The translations under genes were made by a program, and so were the position numbers. Below are positions 1-11,224 of a stretch of DNA of 64,000 nucleotides, in pieces. Where the stretch lies: contig NC_082696.1 of the NCBI RefSeq assembly GCF_949987515.2, positions 59,308,447-59,372,446 on the forward strand, given 5' to 3'. Origin of the DNA: Delphinus delphis (Eukaryota; Chordata; Mammalia; Artiodactyla; Delphinidae). Numbering within the stretch: the stretch's first letter is position 1; each line of letters begins with the position of its first letter. The notes beneath the pieces were generated by a model. That model did not search any database. It was given only the letters and a program-made list of their open reading frames with translations, and was not told where the DNA came from.

Positions 1-1281
1 TGAATGTAATTGGCTTTAAATGGCAGATAGTAGCATAGTTCAGTGCTAATAGTCATATATTTATATATAGATCAAAATGCATACATTGCAGAATATTTAA
101 TGATCCCCCAGTGAGAAAAGATGGAATAAAGAAATATATTTAATATAACCTATTTAACAATTGTCAACCAAATTGAATTGCTTTGGCTTTTTTAGGGGAT
201 AATTCTCTAAGGACAATCATGTAAGAAGCAATGCGCATGGTCACTAAGGCTATTTTTGTTCTGTTTCAGGCTTAAAATATACCAAGCAAATAGTGTAAGA
301 TGCTGAAAAATATATATATATATACTCTACCCTGATTAATGAATGCTATAGATATCTTTCTGCTCTGTCTGCTTGGTTAGCTTTGTTTCAAATGCGATAC
401 AGATCTCATGCTGCACGGCAGATCCAGAAATAATCCATGTTCCTTTAAATTCAGGCAATGCATCATATTCTATTACACTGTGTCACATCAGTCTATGACA
501 GTAAAACATGAGTTATGTGGATATGGACCAGTAAGTGAACTGGTCCCGACAAATGGACAAGTTGAAGATCAAGTACAGTGTTCTCATGAAAAAATATTTT
601 TAAAAATAATATCATAAATAATATATAAGACTTGAAGGGCACTGCTTCTTATTTACTCACATAATCAGCATCCCACATAATCATGCCCCCAAAACTGAAA
701 AATGAATCTTGACCACATGCATTTATATGATCTGGAACTTAAATAAAAGTTTCCTGTGTCAAATTTCACCTTTGTATTTTTTCAGATATTAGTTATGGAA
801 AAGATAAATAATGCATCAGAGTCTCTCTTACGTCAGCTATATCTAACAAAACAATAATGGGAGACATTAGAGACGAAAAAGAAAGGCTTTCAAGGATAAG
901 AAATTTTGATTGTTGTAAATATCAGTATTATTCCAGTGGGGTCTTAAGGAAGGGTATGTGATCAAAGCAGTGAGAAAGTTAAATTGCTACATCATTACTA
1001 TTGTGATAGTTCTAATTAATTAACAGTTACTGTGCCCTGATCTGCTAGGTACTTCAGAGAATTTTAAAATGTACACAGTTTTAAGCTATATAATAAGTTC
1101 CAAACAAGAGAGAATATAAAATAAATGAAAAACAAACTTGAGAATAATTGGAGGGAAAATTAAGAATAGATGACAATTTAGAATGTTGCAAATCTAAAGT
1201 TCTCTGATACTGCAATCTGATTATATACAATGTTTAATAAAATTGAGTGTGCTTTAAATAGAATTGATAAGAAATTGAGGA
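1..1281. other. Non-genic AT-rich sequence, no element recognised
   Basis: I see no supported exon or recognisable repeat family here. A short TA run lies at about 309-325. The only open frame (408-617) has no recognisable product and is not supported as coding. Confidence 0.6.
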
Positions 1282-1295
1282 AGATTCTAGGTATA

Positions 1296-2014
1296 TAATA
1301 AATACTCTTTGACATAAATCATAGCAATACTTTTTTGGTTCTGTCCTAAGGCAAAGGAAGAAAAGCAAAAATAAACAAATGGGACCTAATTAAACTTATT
1401 TGCTCAGCAAAGGAAACCATAAACAAAATGAAAAGACAACCTACAGAATGGGAGAAAATATTTGCAGATTATATGACTGATAAGGGGTTAATATCCAAAA
1501 TATGTAAATAGCTCATACAACTCAACATTTAAAAAAAAAAAAACCCAATTAAAAAATGGGCAGAAGACCTGAATAGACATTTTTCCAAAGAAGACATACA
1601 GCTGACCAACAGGTACATGAAAAGATGCTCAACTTCTGTAATCATCAGGGAAATGCAAATCAAAACCACAGTGAGATATCATCTCACAACTGTCAGAATG
1701 GCTATCATCAAAAAGAACACAAATAACAAATGTTGGCCAGGATGTAGAGAAAAGGAAACCCTCATACACTGTTGGTGGGAATGTAAATTGATGCAGGCAC
1801 TGTGTAAAACGGTATGGAAGTTTCTCAAAAAACTGAAAATAGGACTACCATATGACCCAGCAGTTCCACTGCTGGGTATATATCCAAAAAAATCAAAAAC
1901 ACTAATTCGAAAAGATACATGCACCTCAATGTTCATAGAAGCATTATTTACAATTGCTAAGGTATGGAAATAACCTAAGTGTCCATCAACAGAGGACTGG
2001 ATAAAGAAGATGTG

Positions 2015-2085
<71 letters not shown>

Positions 2086-2527
2086 CAATGGAATACTACT
2101 CAGCCATAAAAAAGAGTGAAATTTTGCCATTTGCAACAACATGGTTGGACTGGGAGGGTATTATGCTAAGTGAAATAAGTCAGACAGAGAAAGACAAATA
2201 CTGTATGATATAACTTAGATGTAGAATCTAAAAAAATACAACAAACTAGTGAATATAACAAAAAAGAAACAGACTCACAGAACAAACTAGTAATTACCAG
2301 AGGGGAAAGGAAAGGTGGGGAGGGGCAATATAGGTGTAGGGGATTAAGAAGTACAAACTATTATGTATAAAATAAGCTACAAAGATACATTGAACAACAC
2401 AGGGAATATAACCAATATTTTATAATAACTATAAATGAAGTATAACCTTTAAAAATTGTGAATCACTACATTGTACACCTTCAACTTATGTAATATTGTA
2501 CATCAACTATACTTCAATTAAAAAAAT
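1296..2527 (+). mobile_element. 5'-truncated L1 retrotransposon (LINE-1), 3' third
   Basis: The 3' part of an L1 on the plus strand: the C-terminal region of ORF2, the 3' UTR and an A-rich end. The frame at 1617-1973 carries typical ORF2 C-terminal phrases such as [30 protein letters not shown] and [11 protein letters not shown]; after an AT microsatellite the frame resumes with [10 protein letters not shown] and ends KDKYCMI. The upstream part (1300-1616) is recognisable as L1 but has stops. A 14 bp target-site duplication with one mismatch flanks it (agattctaggtata at 1282-1295, agattctaagtata at 2528-2541), which fixes both ends and shows that 5' truncation happened at insertion. It makes no functional protein: the reverse transcriptase and endonuclease parts are missing. 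Confidence 0.93.
2021..2081. repeat. (AT)n microsatellite inside L1 ORF2
   Basis: About 30 uninterrupted AT units, preceded by GTGTGT and followed by ACATACAATGG. It sits where L1 ORF2 normally reads [13 protein letters not shown], so it grew from a short TA-rich spot in the L1. A pure run this long should be length-polymorphic. Confidence 0.95.
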
Positions 2528-2544
2528 AGATTCTAAGTATAGAA

Positions 2545-2781
2545 GTCGAGCCCTGGTCCGGGAAGATCCCACATGCCGCGGAGCAACTAGGCCCGTGCGC
2601 CACAGCCGCTGAGCCTGCGCTCTAGAGCCCATGAGCCACAGCTACTGAAGCCTGCGTGCCCAGAGCTCGTGCTCCACAACGGGAGAGGCCGCCGCAATGA
2701 GAAGCCCGCGTGCCGCGATGAGGGCTAGTCGCCGCTCGCTGCAACTAGAGAAGCCCGCGCGCAGCAACGGAGACCCAGCGA
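2545..2781 (+). mobile_element. CHR-type tRNA-derived SINE, 5'-truncated
   Basis: The sequence begins inside the tRNA-related B-box region (tcgagccctggtccggg) and runs through the SINE body (GATCCCACATGCCGCGGAGC, CTGAGCCTGCGCTCTAGAG) to gacccagcga, where the usual AATAAATA tail is missing. It starts three bases after the downstream target-site duplication of the preceding L1. It has lost the A box and first half of the RNA polymerase III promoter, so it should be transcriptionally dead. An inverted, more complete copy lies about 650 bp downstream. Confidence 0.9.
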
Positions 2782-3056
2782 AGTGAAGGAAATGGAAAAA
2801 CAAAACAAAATTCCAGCAATGTTAGTAAACTATTATAACATTTTTTACCTAGTGGATTATTCATGATATTTTTACAACAGCCCTCTTTGAGTATCCATAT
2901 GTCTCTATTCATGCCCCTAAAACTGCCCTTGCAACTTAGAGGAAGAATGTCATATAGAGAAAGGTCATAAGTTATGCAGCAATAAGAAAAAAAATATGAA
3001 CTGGAAGAGACAACAAATCTTAGTAATACATATTTGGAGAAGGAAATGACCACATT

Positions 3057-3142
3057 AATTCATTTAATCATTCTTTCATTCAATAAACATCAATTATCAG
3101 CTATGTATTAGGAACAGCGTTCAGCAGTCCCGTGCTGAGTCA
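3057..3142 (-). repeat. L2-like LINE 3' fragment
   Basis: The sequence reads like the reverse complement of the L2 3' end: a TTCATTCAATAAACA stretch, then a diverged copy of the CTATGTG-CAGGCAC motif. It is ancient and diverged. The family call is from memory. Confidence 0.5.
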
Positions 3143-3430
3143 CATTGCAGCTTCAGACAAAAAGAAATATGTGCACCCCTGTACACACTTACCAAATACC
3201 TTCCTGTATTTTGACTTAGTGGAAAAAGTCAATAAAACTCTGCAATCAAAACCATGATTATATATAAAAAGCCCTGCTTTGCTCAATCTGTTTCTATGCC
3301 ATGTTCAAACCTTATAAACCTAACCAGTGTGGGTTGTGGCACTTGCCAGGCTGGAGGATTGCAGAGGATTGGAAACCACTGGTCATACAATAATGCAGGG
3401 TAGTGAAAAGAAACAGAAATCTGTATTTGT

Positions 3431-3750
3431 TTTATTTTATTTTTATTTTTTTGGCTGCGCTGGGTCTCCGTTGTTGCGCGCGGGCTTTCTCTAGTTGCGG
3501 CGAGCGGGGGCTAGCCCTCATCGCGGCGCGCAGGCTTCTCATTGCAGCGGCCTCTCCCGTTGCGGAGCATGGGCTCTGGGCACGCGGGCTTCAGTAGCTG
3601 TGGCTCACGGGCTCTAGAGCGCAGGCTCAGCAGCTGTGGCGCACAGGCCTAGTTGCTCCGCGGCATGTGGGATCTTCCCGGACCAGGGCTCAAACCCGCA
3701 TCCCCTGCATTGACAGGGGGATTCCCAACCACTGTGCCACCAGGGAAGCC
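3431..3750 (-). mobile_element. CHR-type tRNA-derived SINE, full length
   Basis: On the minus strand the element starts gggcttccctggtggcac, has an A-box-like region and a B-box-like region, runs through the long body (about 290 bp plus tail) and ends in gacccagcgcagccaaaaaa. Its T-rich left edge here is the reverse complement of the A-rich tail. Candidate target-site duplication: ctgtatttgt at 3421-3430 and ctgtatttct at 3751-3760, one mismatch. The long body marks an older subfamily than the compact copies at 19356, 37359 and 62012. Confidence 0.93.
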
Positions 3751-3790
3751 CTGTATTTCTTCTAAAATGTGGTATTTCGTTCACAGTGTG

Positions 3791-3807
3791 TTTTTTTTTT
3801 TTTTTTT
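3791..3807. repeat. Poly-T run
   Basis: Seventeen consecutive T shortly after the SINE. No element attached to it was recognised. Confidence 0.9.
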
Positions 3808-4016
3808 GCATTCTTTAAACATAGTATTCAAATATTTATCTTGATTATTGAGTATTTGGTGATTGTTTACATTTTGCATTTCACTGGTTTCACCCTAATC
3901 CAGGCTTTGGGTTCAAACATGGATTACAAAGAAGAATACAACAGGGCGTCTGCTCTCAAAGAACTAAAACTTTAATAGGAACTTTGTTTCCAAATCGATA
4001 TCCCCTAGCCTGTAGT

Positions 4017-4040
4017 CTTCTCTCTCTCTCTCTCTCCCTC

Positions 4041-4092
<52 letters not shown>

Positions 4093-4134
4093 CCTCTCTC
4101 CACACAGGTGCACGCGAACACACACACACAACTG
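4017..4134. repeat. Compound (TC)n-(CA)n microsatellite
   Basis: A long polypyrimidine run of CT units with a few CCC interruptions at about 4017-4100, followed by cacacagg and a short CA run ending near 4131. The pure polypurine/polypyrimidine strand asymmetry is of the type that can form triplex (H-DNA) structures. Open frames over it on both strands (SLSLSL, RERERE) are artefacts of the repeat. Confidence 0.95.
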
Positions 4135-4339
4135 TATCTTCATCTTTGCTTAGAGAACTCCACATTTCCTTTGGGTGCTTTTCACACTATTTATTTCCCA
4201 AAGTTTTAATCATATTTCAAAATATTCAATTTTTCCACTGCTCCTTAAGTTTTACCAACAATTTTAATGGCATCATAATGTTCAGTGCTTTGTTCTTTGA
4301 GACATTACTTCACTTTCACTCATAATGCCAGGTATTTTC

Positions 4340-4760
4340 CATTGATATCTCCAGCGTTACTCTCCACTCTGCTCTCTGCCATGAGAGGCTGACCCACACG
4401 GACTCCATCAACAATTTTCCTTGCCTTCCAGCTTACAGTTGGATTCTGCCAATGGGGAGCACCAGTGACACATTGAAAGGATGGGGGAGAGTGAGGTCAG
4501 GATATTTACTGCCCTGTATTCTCCCTTGCAAGGTCTCCTCAGTTGGATGTTCCTCAACTATTACTTTCAAGGTAATATCTCTTTCTAGATTTTGGTAACT
4601 GCCCCCTCTCCTCCCTTTGGGACTGAAGTGATAACAGCTCTATTTTTTTTGCCAACTCCATCTTTTGGGTTTCCCCTTCACCCTATCTACACATTTGTAA
4701 ATGGTCCCTTGCAAATAACAATTTTCAATTTATCCAGACAGATGTGCTATCTATTTCTCG
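4340..4760. repeat. Probable ancient interspersed repeat, family not assigned
   Basis: This stretch resembles a repeat I have met in other mammalian genomes: TCTCTGCCATGAGAGGCTGACCC, then a GGGGAGCACCAG-like part, GTGAGGTCAGGATATTTA, and an end with TTTGTAAATGGTCCCTT. I cannot name the family or its orientation. Nothing suggests an exon. Confidence 0.35.
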
Positions 4761-5179
4761 TTGGGACCTTGATTGCAGCTCCCATCTATCTTACTGTAGT
4801 GATTATTATGTCACCAGTTACTATTTATTTTGATGTTCACTTTTACCTCTCTCTTTTAATTATTTTCTATCTCCTTTTGTTTGCTTATACAATTGTGCAA
4901 TTTTTTAAAATTATAAAGATCTTTAAGATATTTTCAAGTAATTTGATACATTACTCTGATACTTTAAACACAGCATTTAGAATATGAGTTAACCTTAATT
5001 GACAAGGAAATCTCATTATTATAAGCATGAAATACTGTAAAGTAATGCCTCAAAGAGCTTTAAAATGTTATACTGGCTCCTATAATAAACAATCATAGAC
5101 TCTCTTTCCCTACTGCCACTTTACTCAACACATGTTTAAGGATATCAACTATTGTAGGAGACAGTGAGCTAATCACTAC
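4761..5179. other. AT-rich sequence, nothing recognised
   Basis: The open frame that ends at 4987 is hydrophobic only because of T-rich sequence. I see no codon-level or motif evidence for a protein. Confidence 0.6.
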
Positions 5180-5180
5180 T

Positions 5181-5260
5181 TAAACTGTATAGGACTTTGT
5201 AGTGTCATCTATGTGCCCCTTAAACTGTATAGGACTTTGTAGTGTCATCTATGTGCCCCT
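5181..5260. repeat. Perfect 2 x 40 bp tandem duplication
   Basis: Two adjacent identical copies of a 40 bp unit that starts taaactgtataggactttg and ends atgtgcccct (5181-5220 and 5221-5260). An 11-base A run follows at once. No substitutions separate the copies. Confidence 0.98.
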
Positions 5261-5271
5261 AAAAAAAAAAA

Positions 5272-6145
5272 TATCTTTCTCATTTGATATTTTGAATCTG
5301 CAGTCACCTTGGAAACATAACTAAACATAAAAACCAGTCCTGAGTAAGGGCCTGGGGACCACCTTACACTAGCATATATGGATATTTAGTAAACGTGCTT
5401 TGGGATTATTGCAACTCTTTTGTAGCTTTGGGCAGCCCATCTCTAGATTTACAACTATTTTTCAGAAAGCTGAAAAACAAGAAGTCAGATATTGGGATGA
5501 GTGATGATTTATAAGCATGGATCCCATGAATAGCTTATAAATATAATTGATCATTTATGTCATTTCTAGTGCGTATGGAGAACCAAATTTTCAGATACTG
5601 TCTAGTAAACTTAAAAGATTTTTCCATGAAGTATTTATTAATGATTATAACTAAATATACTATCTTTAAGTCTGATAGATCATGGGATTTATTATCTGTA
5701 TCATATAGCCAAACTGATTTTATTTATCAATTAAGAATAGTACTTTGAATTATTTTTCATTGGTCTTAAGTAAACTTATTCTTTCCATGCTTTTTAAGAT
5801 GCTTATGAATAAAGACCCTGAGATATCTAACTTAGTCTTAATTAACTGTAGACTGTGTGACAGACATTAGGGACACGGTAAATGTTGATAATTTACTGAA
5901 CTGAATTCTCTGATGCAGTGTATTATTTTAAAGAAAAGGGTATAAAGATACATGCTTTGGTCTAATAACTTAATTAGATATTTAAATTTAAACATATAGG
6001 TTTCTTTAATAATCTGAACACTTTAATATCAAAATCACAGGAGGTAACCACAGATATTTTGGTCAATAGATGAAGGGGATTCAGTGAAGGGAAGCAGCAG
6101 GATCCCTACACTTACTGAATGTACAGTGTACACCTGCCATAGAGG
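5272..6145. other. AT-rich sequence, nothing recognised
   Basis: No supported gene or named repeat. Short open frames have no recognisable product. Confidence 0.6.
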
Positions 6146-6358
6146 ACCACAGTGCAGGGGTTAAGAGCATAGGCATCTTGACTGGATTAGCAGTTCAGCC
6201 ACTGACCAGCAATTAAATTAACCTCTCTGTGCCTCTGTTTCCCATATCATTGGGATTATTATAGTAATGTATATCCCACAGGACTCTCGTAAAGATTAGA
6301 TAAGTGAATATATGTAAATAGTGTCTGCACAGGCAAGTGCTCAGTATGTATCATCTCA
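6146..6358 (+). repeat. MIR SINE, plus orientation
   Basis: Ancient tRNA-derived MIR: it follows the order GGTTAAGAGCA, CAGCCACTGACCAGCA, TTAACCTCTCTGTGCCTC, GTTTCC, GTAAAGATTAGAT, GTGCTCAGTATGTAT. Individual positions are diverged, as expected for a repeat that predates placental mammals. Confidence 0.85.
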
Positions 6359-6365
6359 TTTACTC

Positions 6366-6512
6366 TTTTTTTATTTAATTTTTATCGGAGTATATTTGAT
6401 TTAAAACATTGTGTTAGTTTCTGCTGTACAGCAAAGTGAATCAGTTATACATATACATAGATCCCCTCTTTTTAGATTCTTTTTCCATATAGGTTATTAC
6501 AGAGTATTGAGA
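6366..6512 (-). mobile_element. L1 3' UTR fragment
   Basis: Reverse complement of an artiodactyl/cetacean L1 3' end: tttttatcggagtatatttg, CTGCTGTACAGCAAAGTGAATCAG, TATACATATACATAGATCC, TTCCATATAGG and an end near GAGTATTGAG. It matches the left part of the L1 at 34375. It carries 3' UTR only and no coding sequence. No clear target duplication was found. Confidence 0.85.
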
Positions 6513-8039
6513 AGAACAATACTTTAAGATTGGTGTCATGCCCATCTTCTTCTTTTTGGAAAGGAAAACCAGAAATCAAATATCATTTACCTGTCCCAAA
6601 AGCCCTAAAATTAAATCCTACCTTTGATCATTGTCAAGAGTCACTGGCCAAATCATGGATATTTAAGCAATATCTGTTTAATATTTTTATATTATTCAAA
6701 GTCCTAAATAGAGGCACCTGTCAAAATAAATAAGATATGATTTATACATTAATTCTGGCCATAGCCTAACACTGATCAACTTTGAATGCAAGGAGAATCA
6801 AAATGAAAAGACAAGTTTTTAAAAATGTGAGGACAGGAGACGTTGATCACATCAGTTTGCCGCCCACACCCCTCCAAAATGGTCATACAGAATTAAAGTT
6901 AAAGAAAGAAGAGGGAGCATGACTTTTTCTTATATTCCCTGGTCATCTTCCTAATCTCACTTCTGTCCTTCCCACTGTGATATTTGCTAAATCACTTTCC
7001 ACCTCTATTTTCCAGTATACTTTAATTTCTGGTCCCATGCATTTTACTGGTTTGCATCATAATCTTAATGGCATTGCAAAATGTGCATGAAGGTTTTGTG
7101 TACAATAAAAAAAAAAAAATTCACCCCTTCAAAATTGCTTCTTTACTAGGTTGATGAACACTCCTAACAGTAACTGTATGCATGTTGGTAGAGCATCTGT
7201 CTCCTGGTTTGCTTCCCTGTCAAATTTACAGATTATTCTGCATAACTTTTCACCCTGAATCTGCACTCTACATGACATAGGTAAAAAAGCACACAGCCAA
7301 GTGCAACACTCTTTCTTTAGAGAGTGAACACGCAGTGCAAATTCATGCTGTGAGGATCTGCAAAACTCCTTGAGCCTATGAACAGGTGTGAAAAATGTTG
7401 CGACAATCTGAAAAAGCATATTTTAGGCAAACTACTATTGTATTATTTAAGTAACAATGAAATTGTTTACCCACAAAAAAGCAGTTTATAATACTGATTT
7501 TTAATATGAGAATGTAACTTTGAGAATCTAAATTTTAAAACAGTCTCCAATTAGAGAATGCACAGGTAAATAATTAAAAGGTCAAAATCAAAATACCAAC
7601 AATAGCCACATATTTTATACATAAAAAAGGTCTGCTTTCTCCAGTTTGCATCACAAAAAGGAATATTTCTTTGCAAAAGCTGAAAAGAGTAAAATCCAGA
7701 TCCTGAATATTTAATAGAAAATAAAATGATATTTATTTTTAAGTGCATTCTACATTCAACACAACTGCATACTCAAAACAAATCTATTGCGTTGCCCTGA
7801 CATAGTTACTGCAAAGGTTTTTCCTTTGCTGTCCCAAGGGCCCAATTGATTTATCTGCCAGAAGCCTAAAGCCCCAAAATAAGATAGCTTTGAGTTTACA
7901 GAGGTCATTTTTCATTGTCTAAATAAAAATTTCTAAACAAAAATCTCTCATCCTGTTAACCGCAGGGTCCTTATCTCCCCAGAGGCTACAGCAACCTGAA
8001 AGAAGCCATTTCAATTCTTTCATGAAGAAAGATAAAAGC
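6513..8039. other. Unique AT-rich sequence
   Basis: No supported gene. A 13-base A run lies near 7109-7121. Minus-strand open frames at 7129-7419 and 7551-7748 show no family features. Confidence 0.55.
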
Positions 8040-8480
8040 AAGTTTTCGATTAGAAAGCTCAGCAAAGCCTTCTTATTAAATGTTGGCAACAGTAACTAGT
8101 TGAAAAGGCAAAACTGTTCTAGGATGGGGCGGGGGAAAGGGAAATTATTATGCATGCGACAAACCTTATACAGGGACTGCGAAGGCAATCGAAGACAGTG
8201 ACATTCAAGGAGCCAAAAGGAAGTTTATGAATCCTTGTAACTCCTCACAGCTGTTCTACTCAGCGCCTTAATAAACTGCCTAGTTCTATCAAGCATGTTC
8301 TCTTAATTGTGTGTGCCTACTTTTATCAACTAACATTAACTACGTGTCATGATAATTATGCATTCAGGCCCATCTTCTCTGATCTGTCATCATTCAAAGT
8401 GCTTATGCAGCACAGGCAGGGGTGGAATGTGGCACGCTATCCTAGCTTCAGAATAATAGATTTTGTGAGGCTAAGCTAAA
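8040..8480. promoter_or_regulatory. Candidate conserved non-coding (enhancer-like) sequence
   Basis: This stretch contains no repeat I recognise and is rich in homeodomain/POU-like words: ATTATTATGCATGC, TTCTTAATTGTG, TTTTATCAACTAACATTAAC, CATGATAATTATGCATTC. The word density and the lack of decay-like low complexity are typical of deep non-coding conservation, but conservation cannot be seen from one sequence. This is only a pointer for alignment. Confidence 0.25.
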
Positions 8481-10808
8481 AGGAAATTATCAAAAATGAC
8501 TTCATAGTCTAAGTTTTGATAAAGAAGATAAACACAGACACTAATGGTGATGCCCTGGGAAACAGAACCGTGAAAGAAAAGGAGGATTCTGCTATTTGAA
8601 GAAAACCTGCTGTAAGTGAAGGAGAATGAAAAGCATAGTTACTATTTTAACGTAGTTGTTTCAGTAAAATGTAGAAGGAGAAATGAAATAATTTGGGGGC
8701 ATGTTTACAATAAAACATAAACTAGTCCGTTTACCAGTTAAAGTGCCAGGGTATCCTTCCTAACGTCTCTAAGAAACAGGAAAGGCCTGAGGTTGGGGGT
8801 GGGGACAGGGAACTTAATTCAGTAAACATATTTTTAAATCTTTCTCAGTTTGCCCTCTAAATATTTATCCTATTAATTTTTTAGATTTCTATTAATTTTA
8901 AATTCTGATATAAAGAGAGATACCTCCAGACAAGAATAAACAGTCAGGCACGGTCTATGGTCTATAAAAAGTCTGGCTTACCTTATCTTCCCATTCTTAG
9001 CCTTAAGGTAGTAACTAAGAATGAATATAACTTTATTCCTCTCAGTTTAGGTACATATTCTAAAAAGCATCTGAAGGTGCTCTTTATTCTGTACCTTATA
9101 AAGAAAATACTTCAACTCATTTCTTCTAAGAAAATATGAAAATAAGATTTTTGTACATTGATTTTAAAATTTGTCACAAACTGAAGGTTACCCAATAAAC
9201 CACGGTCAGAAAATACGGCTTCATATTAAATATTTTAATGCTAAAATTATTATATCTGATAGAGAATATCTAAATTTTCTAATATTCTGCAGAGAATTCA
9301 TTTTAGTGGATTCAGATAGAAGCCATGTTGCTCAAAACCAGACAAAGCATGAGAATATGACATAAGGACTTTTTCTGTGTGTGTGTGTGTGTATGTAATT
9401 TTTGTTTTGGTTTTGGTTTTTTGTACTATAGCTATGATGAGTAAGTGATAATACCTGCTTTGAAAATTTTTCAGCAAAAATCACCTTGACTATTTTATAT
9501 GGGGAATAATTTTAAAGATTAATTTATCACTAGTTTCTGTGTTACAAGGAACCCAATACTGTCTCATAAGAAAATATGTGCCCATGAGGCCACCTTCAGG
9601 CAAAGTGTGATGGTTTTCTATCCAGTGATGAGTCTTCTTATATACCTCAAGTATTGCTCATAGGGTACTAAACACATGACCAGTTTTACTGTTTATGAGA
9701 CATACTGATCTGTCCTGAACCAGAAATACAGAATATTTCCTCCCTTGGCCTCCATCAGAGAGTGGAATGTTTATCTCCCAGATCTTACATGCCCATCAAA
9801 ATGCAAACTGAGGAAATTATGGTGCTCAGGGAAAAAGCTGAAAGGTATTCCCTCCCCTACAAGTTAAAATCTGCTTCTGATTAAAATGCCTCTCTGGAGA
9901 ATATCATATATGGCTTCTATTGGCCCCAAATATAGTTCATATCATTAAATTGGTTTTTGATGCCCCTGACTCACTCCTTAGAAGAATGCATACAATAAGC
10001 AGCCCTATAAAATTCCTAATTGTAGTTCAGGTAGCAAGGTTGCAGAAGACATTATCTCATATCAAGATCCACATAAGAAATGTTATTTAGAAATCAGTGA
10101 TCAAAAGTAACTATGCTTCTGCTGAGAAACTATTAGAGCTTACCTTTGTTGATATCAAGTTTTAAGTAACTGATTTTATCTATTTTATTCTTATTTTTTC
10201 TATTTTATAAGTCATTTCAAATATTTTGGGAAACAGAGTATGGCATAAATAATAAAAGGAATGGTTAAAATGATTGAACTCACATTACAAAATCCATACA
10301 AATTAAAAGGAACACCTGACACACACTGGCTTGAGTAACAGTCAGGTAAGTCATAAGGAGGAGATGTCTGGAGGAAGATATTGGTCCCTGGTTAGTGCAG
10401 CTGCTCAGCAATGTCAGCAGGGACCAAACTGTTCCATCTTTCTGCACTGATATCATCAGACCATTATTTTTTCCTCTCTGTGCTTTTTTACTCTTAGCTT
10501 TAACTGCTGCCACTATCCTAAATAATAAGACTATATTCAAAGATAAGAGGCAGAGGGAAGGAACAGTACCAGCCATGCATATGTCAGAAAAAGAGCATCA
10601 CAAGATGCCCCAAAAGACTTTTTCTCACACCTCATTGGCTGTAACAAGAACACATGGCCCCCTCTTGCTGAGAGGGAGGCTGGGAAAGAGAGTACTCAGC
10701 TTTCTGGGACTTGCAGTGGGGATGGCAAAAGAAAGGGTAGTATACTTGGCAGGTAGATATCAAAAACAATATAAAACAAAACAAAAGGAGCTTCTAAATA
10801 CTCATTAT
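8481..10808. other. Unique AT-rich sequence with a short GT run
   Basis: No supported gene. A (GT)n run lies at about 9377-9394. The two overlapping open frames at 10280-10576 (minus) and 10395-10811 (plus) have no recognisable domain, and the second runs into the SINE flank. Confidence 0.55.
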
Positions 10809-10818
10809 TAAGTTCAGA

Positions 10819-11044
10819 TGGGACTTGCCTGGTTAAGAATCCACCTTCCAATGCAGGGGACGCAGGTTTGATCCTTGGTCGGGGAACTAAGATCCCACAA
10901 GCCACAAGGCAACTAAGCCTGCACGCCTCAACTACTGAGCCTGCACACCGCAACGAAAGATCCCACATTGCTGCAGTGAAGATCCCATGTGCCACAACTA
11001 AGACCCAACGCAGCCAAAAATAAATAAATAAAATATAAAAAAAG
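10819..11044 (+). mobile_element. CHR-type tRNA-derived SINE, internally shortened
   Basis: Starts at about gggacttgcctggttaagaa, has a B-box-like ggtttgatccttgg and ends gacccaacgcagcc followed by an AATAAATAAATA tail. A perfect 10 bp target duplication taagttcaga flanks it (10809-10818 and 11045-11054). The A-box region has a small deletion. It lies 28 bp left of the MULE element at 11072. Confidence 0.93.
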
Positions 11045-11062
11045 TAAGTTCAGAAAAAATAA

Positions 11063-11071
11063 AGTACTATA
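11063..11071. repeat. 9 bp target-site duplication, left copy (MULE)
   Basis: agtactata, matched exactly by 11937-11945. The base on either side differs between the two copies, so the repeat is exactly 9 bp, the length typical of MULE/MuDR transposition. Confidence 0.8.
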
Positions 11072-11204
11072 TAGGTGGTTCTAGGTACTTTTCGCCTAAG
11101 TGTATTTGCTCTAGGCATCTTTGCCACAAGCATTTTTGCCATAAACATTTTTGCCACATAACTAATTGGCCATAAGCCAATTTTGCCATGACAGATAAAA
11201 TAAC
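11072..11204 (+). repeat. MULE left terminal inverted repeat
   Basis: The arm contains three nearby TTTTTGCCA(C/T)A units and then CTAATTGGCCATAAGCC and GATAAAATAAC. It pairs with 11811-11936. The outermost ~25 bp are more diverged between arms than the inner part. Confidence 0.75.
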
Positions 11205-11224
11205 TGGTTGACAGTTTGGTTTGA

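Noticed and set aside
4592..4987. 131-residue hydrophobic frame that looks like a membrane protein
   Set aside because: The hydrophobicity comes from T-rich DNA (Phe, Leu, Ile codons). No family pattern, no context.
10395..10811. Plus-strand open frame of 138 residues
   Set aside because: An equally open minus-strand frame overlaps it, no domain is recognisable, and it ends at the SINE flank. Chance is the simplest explanation.
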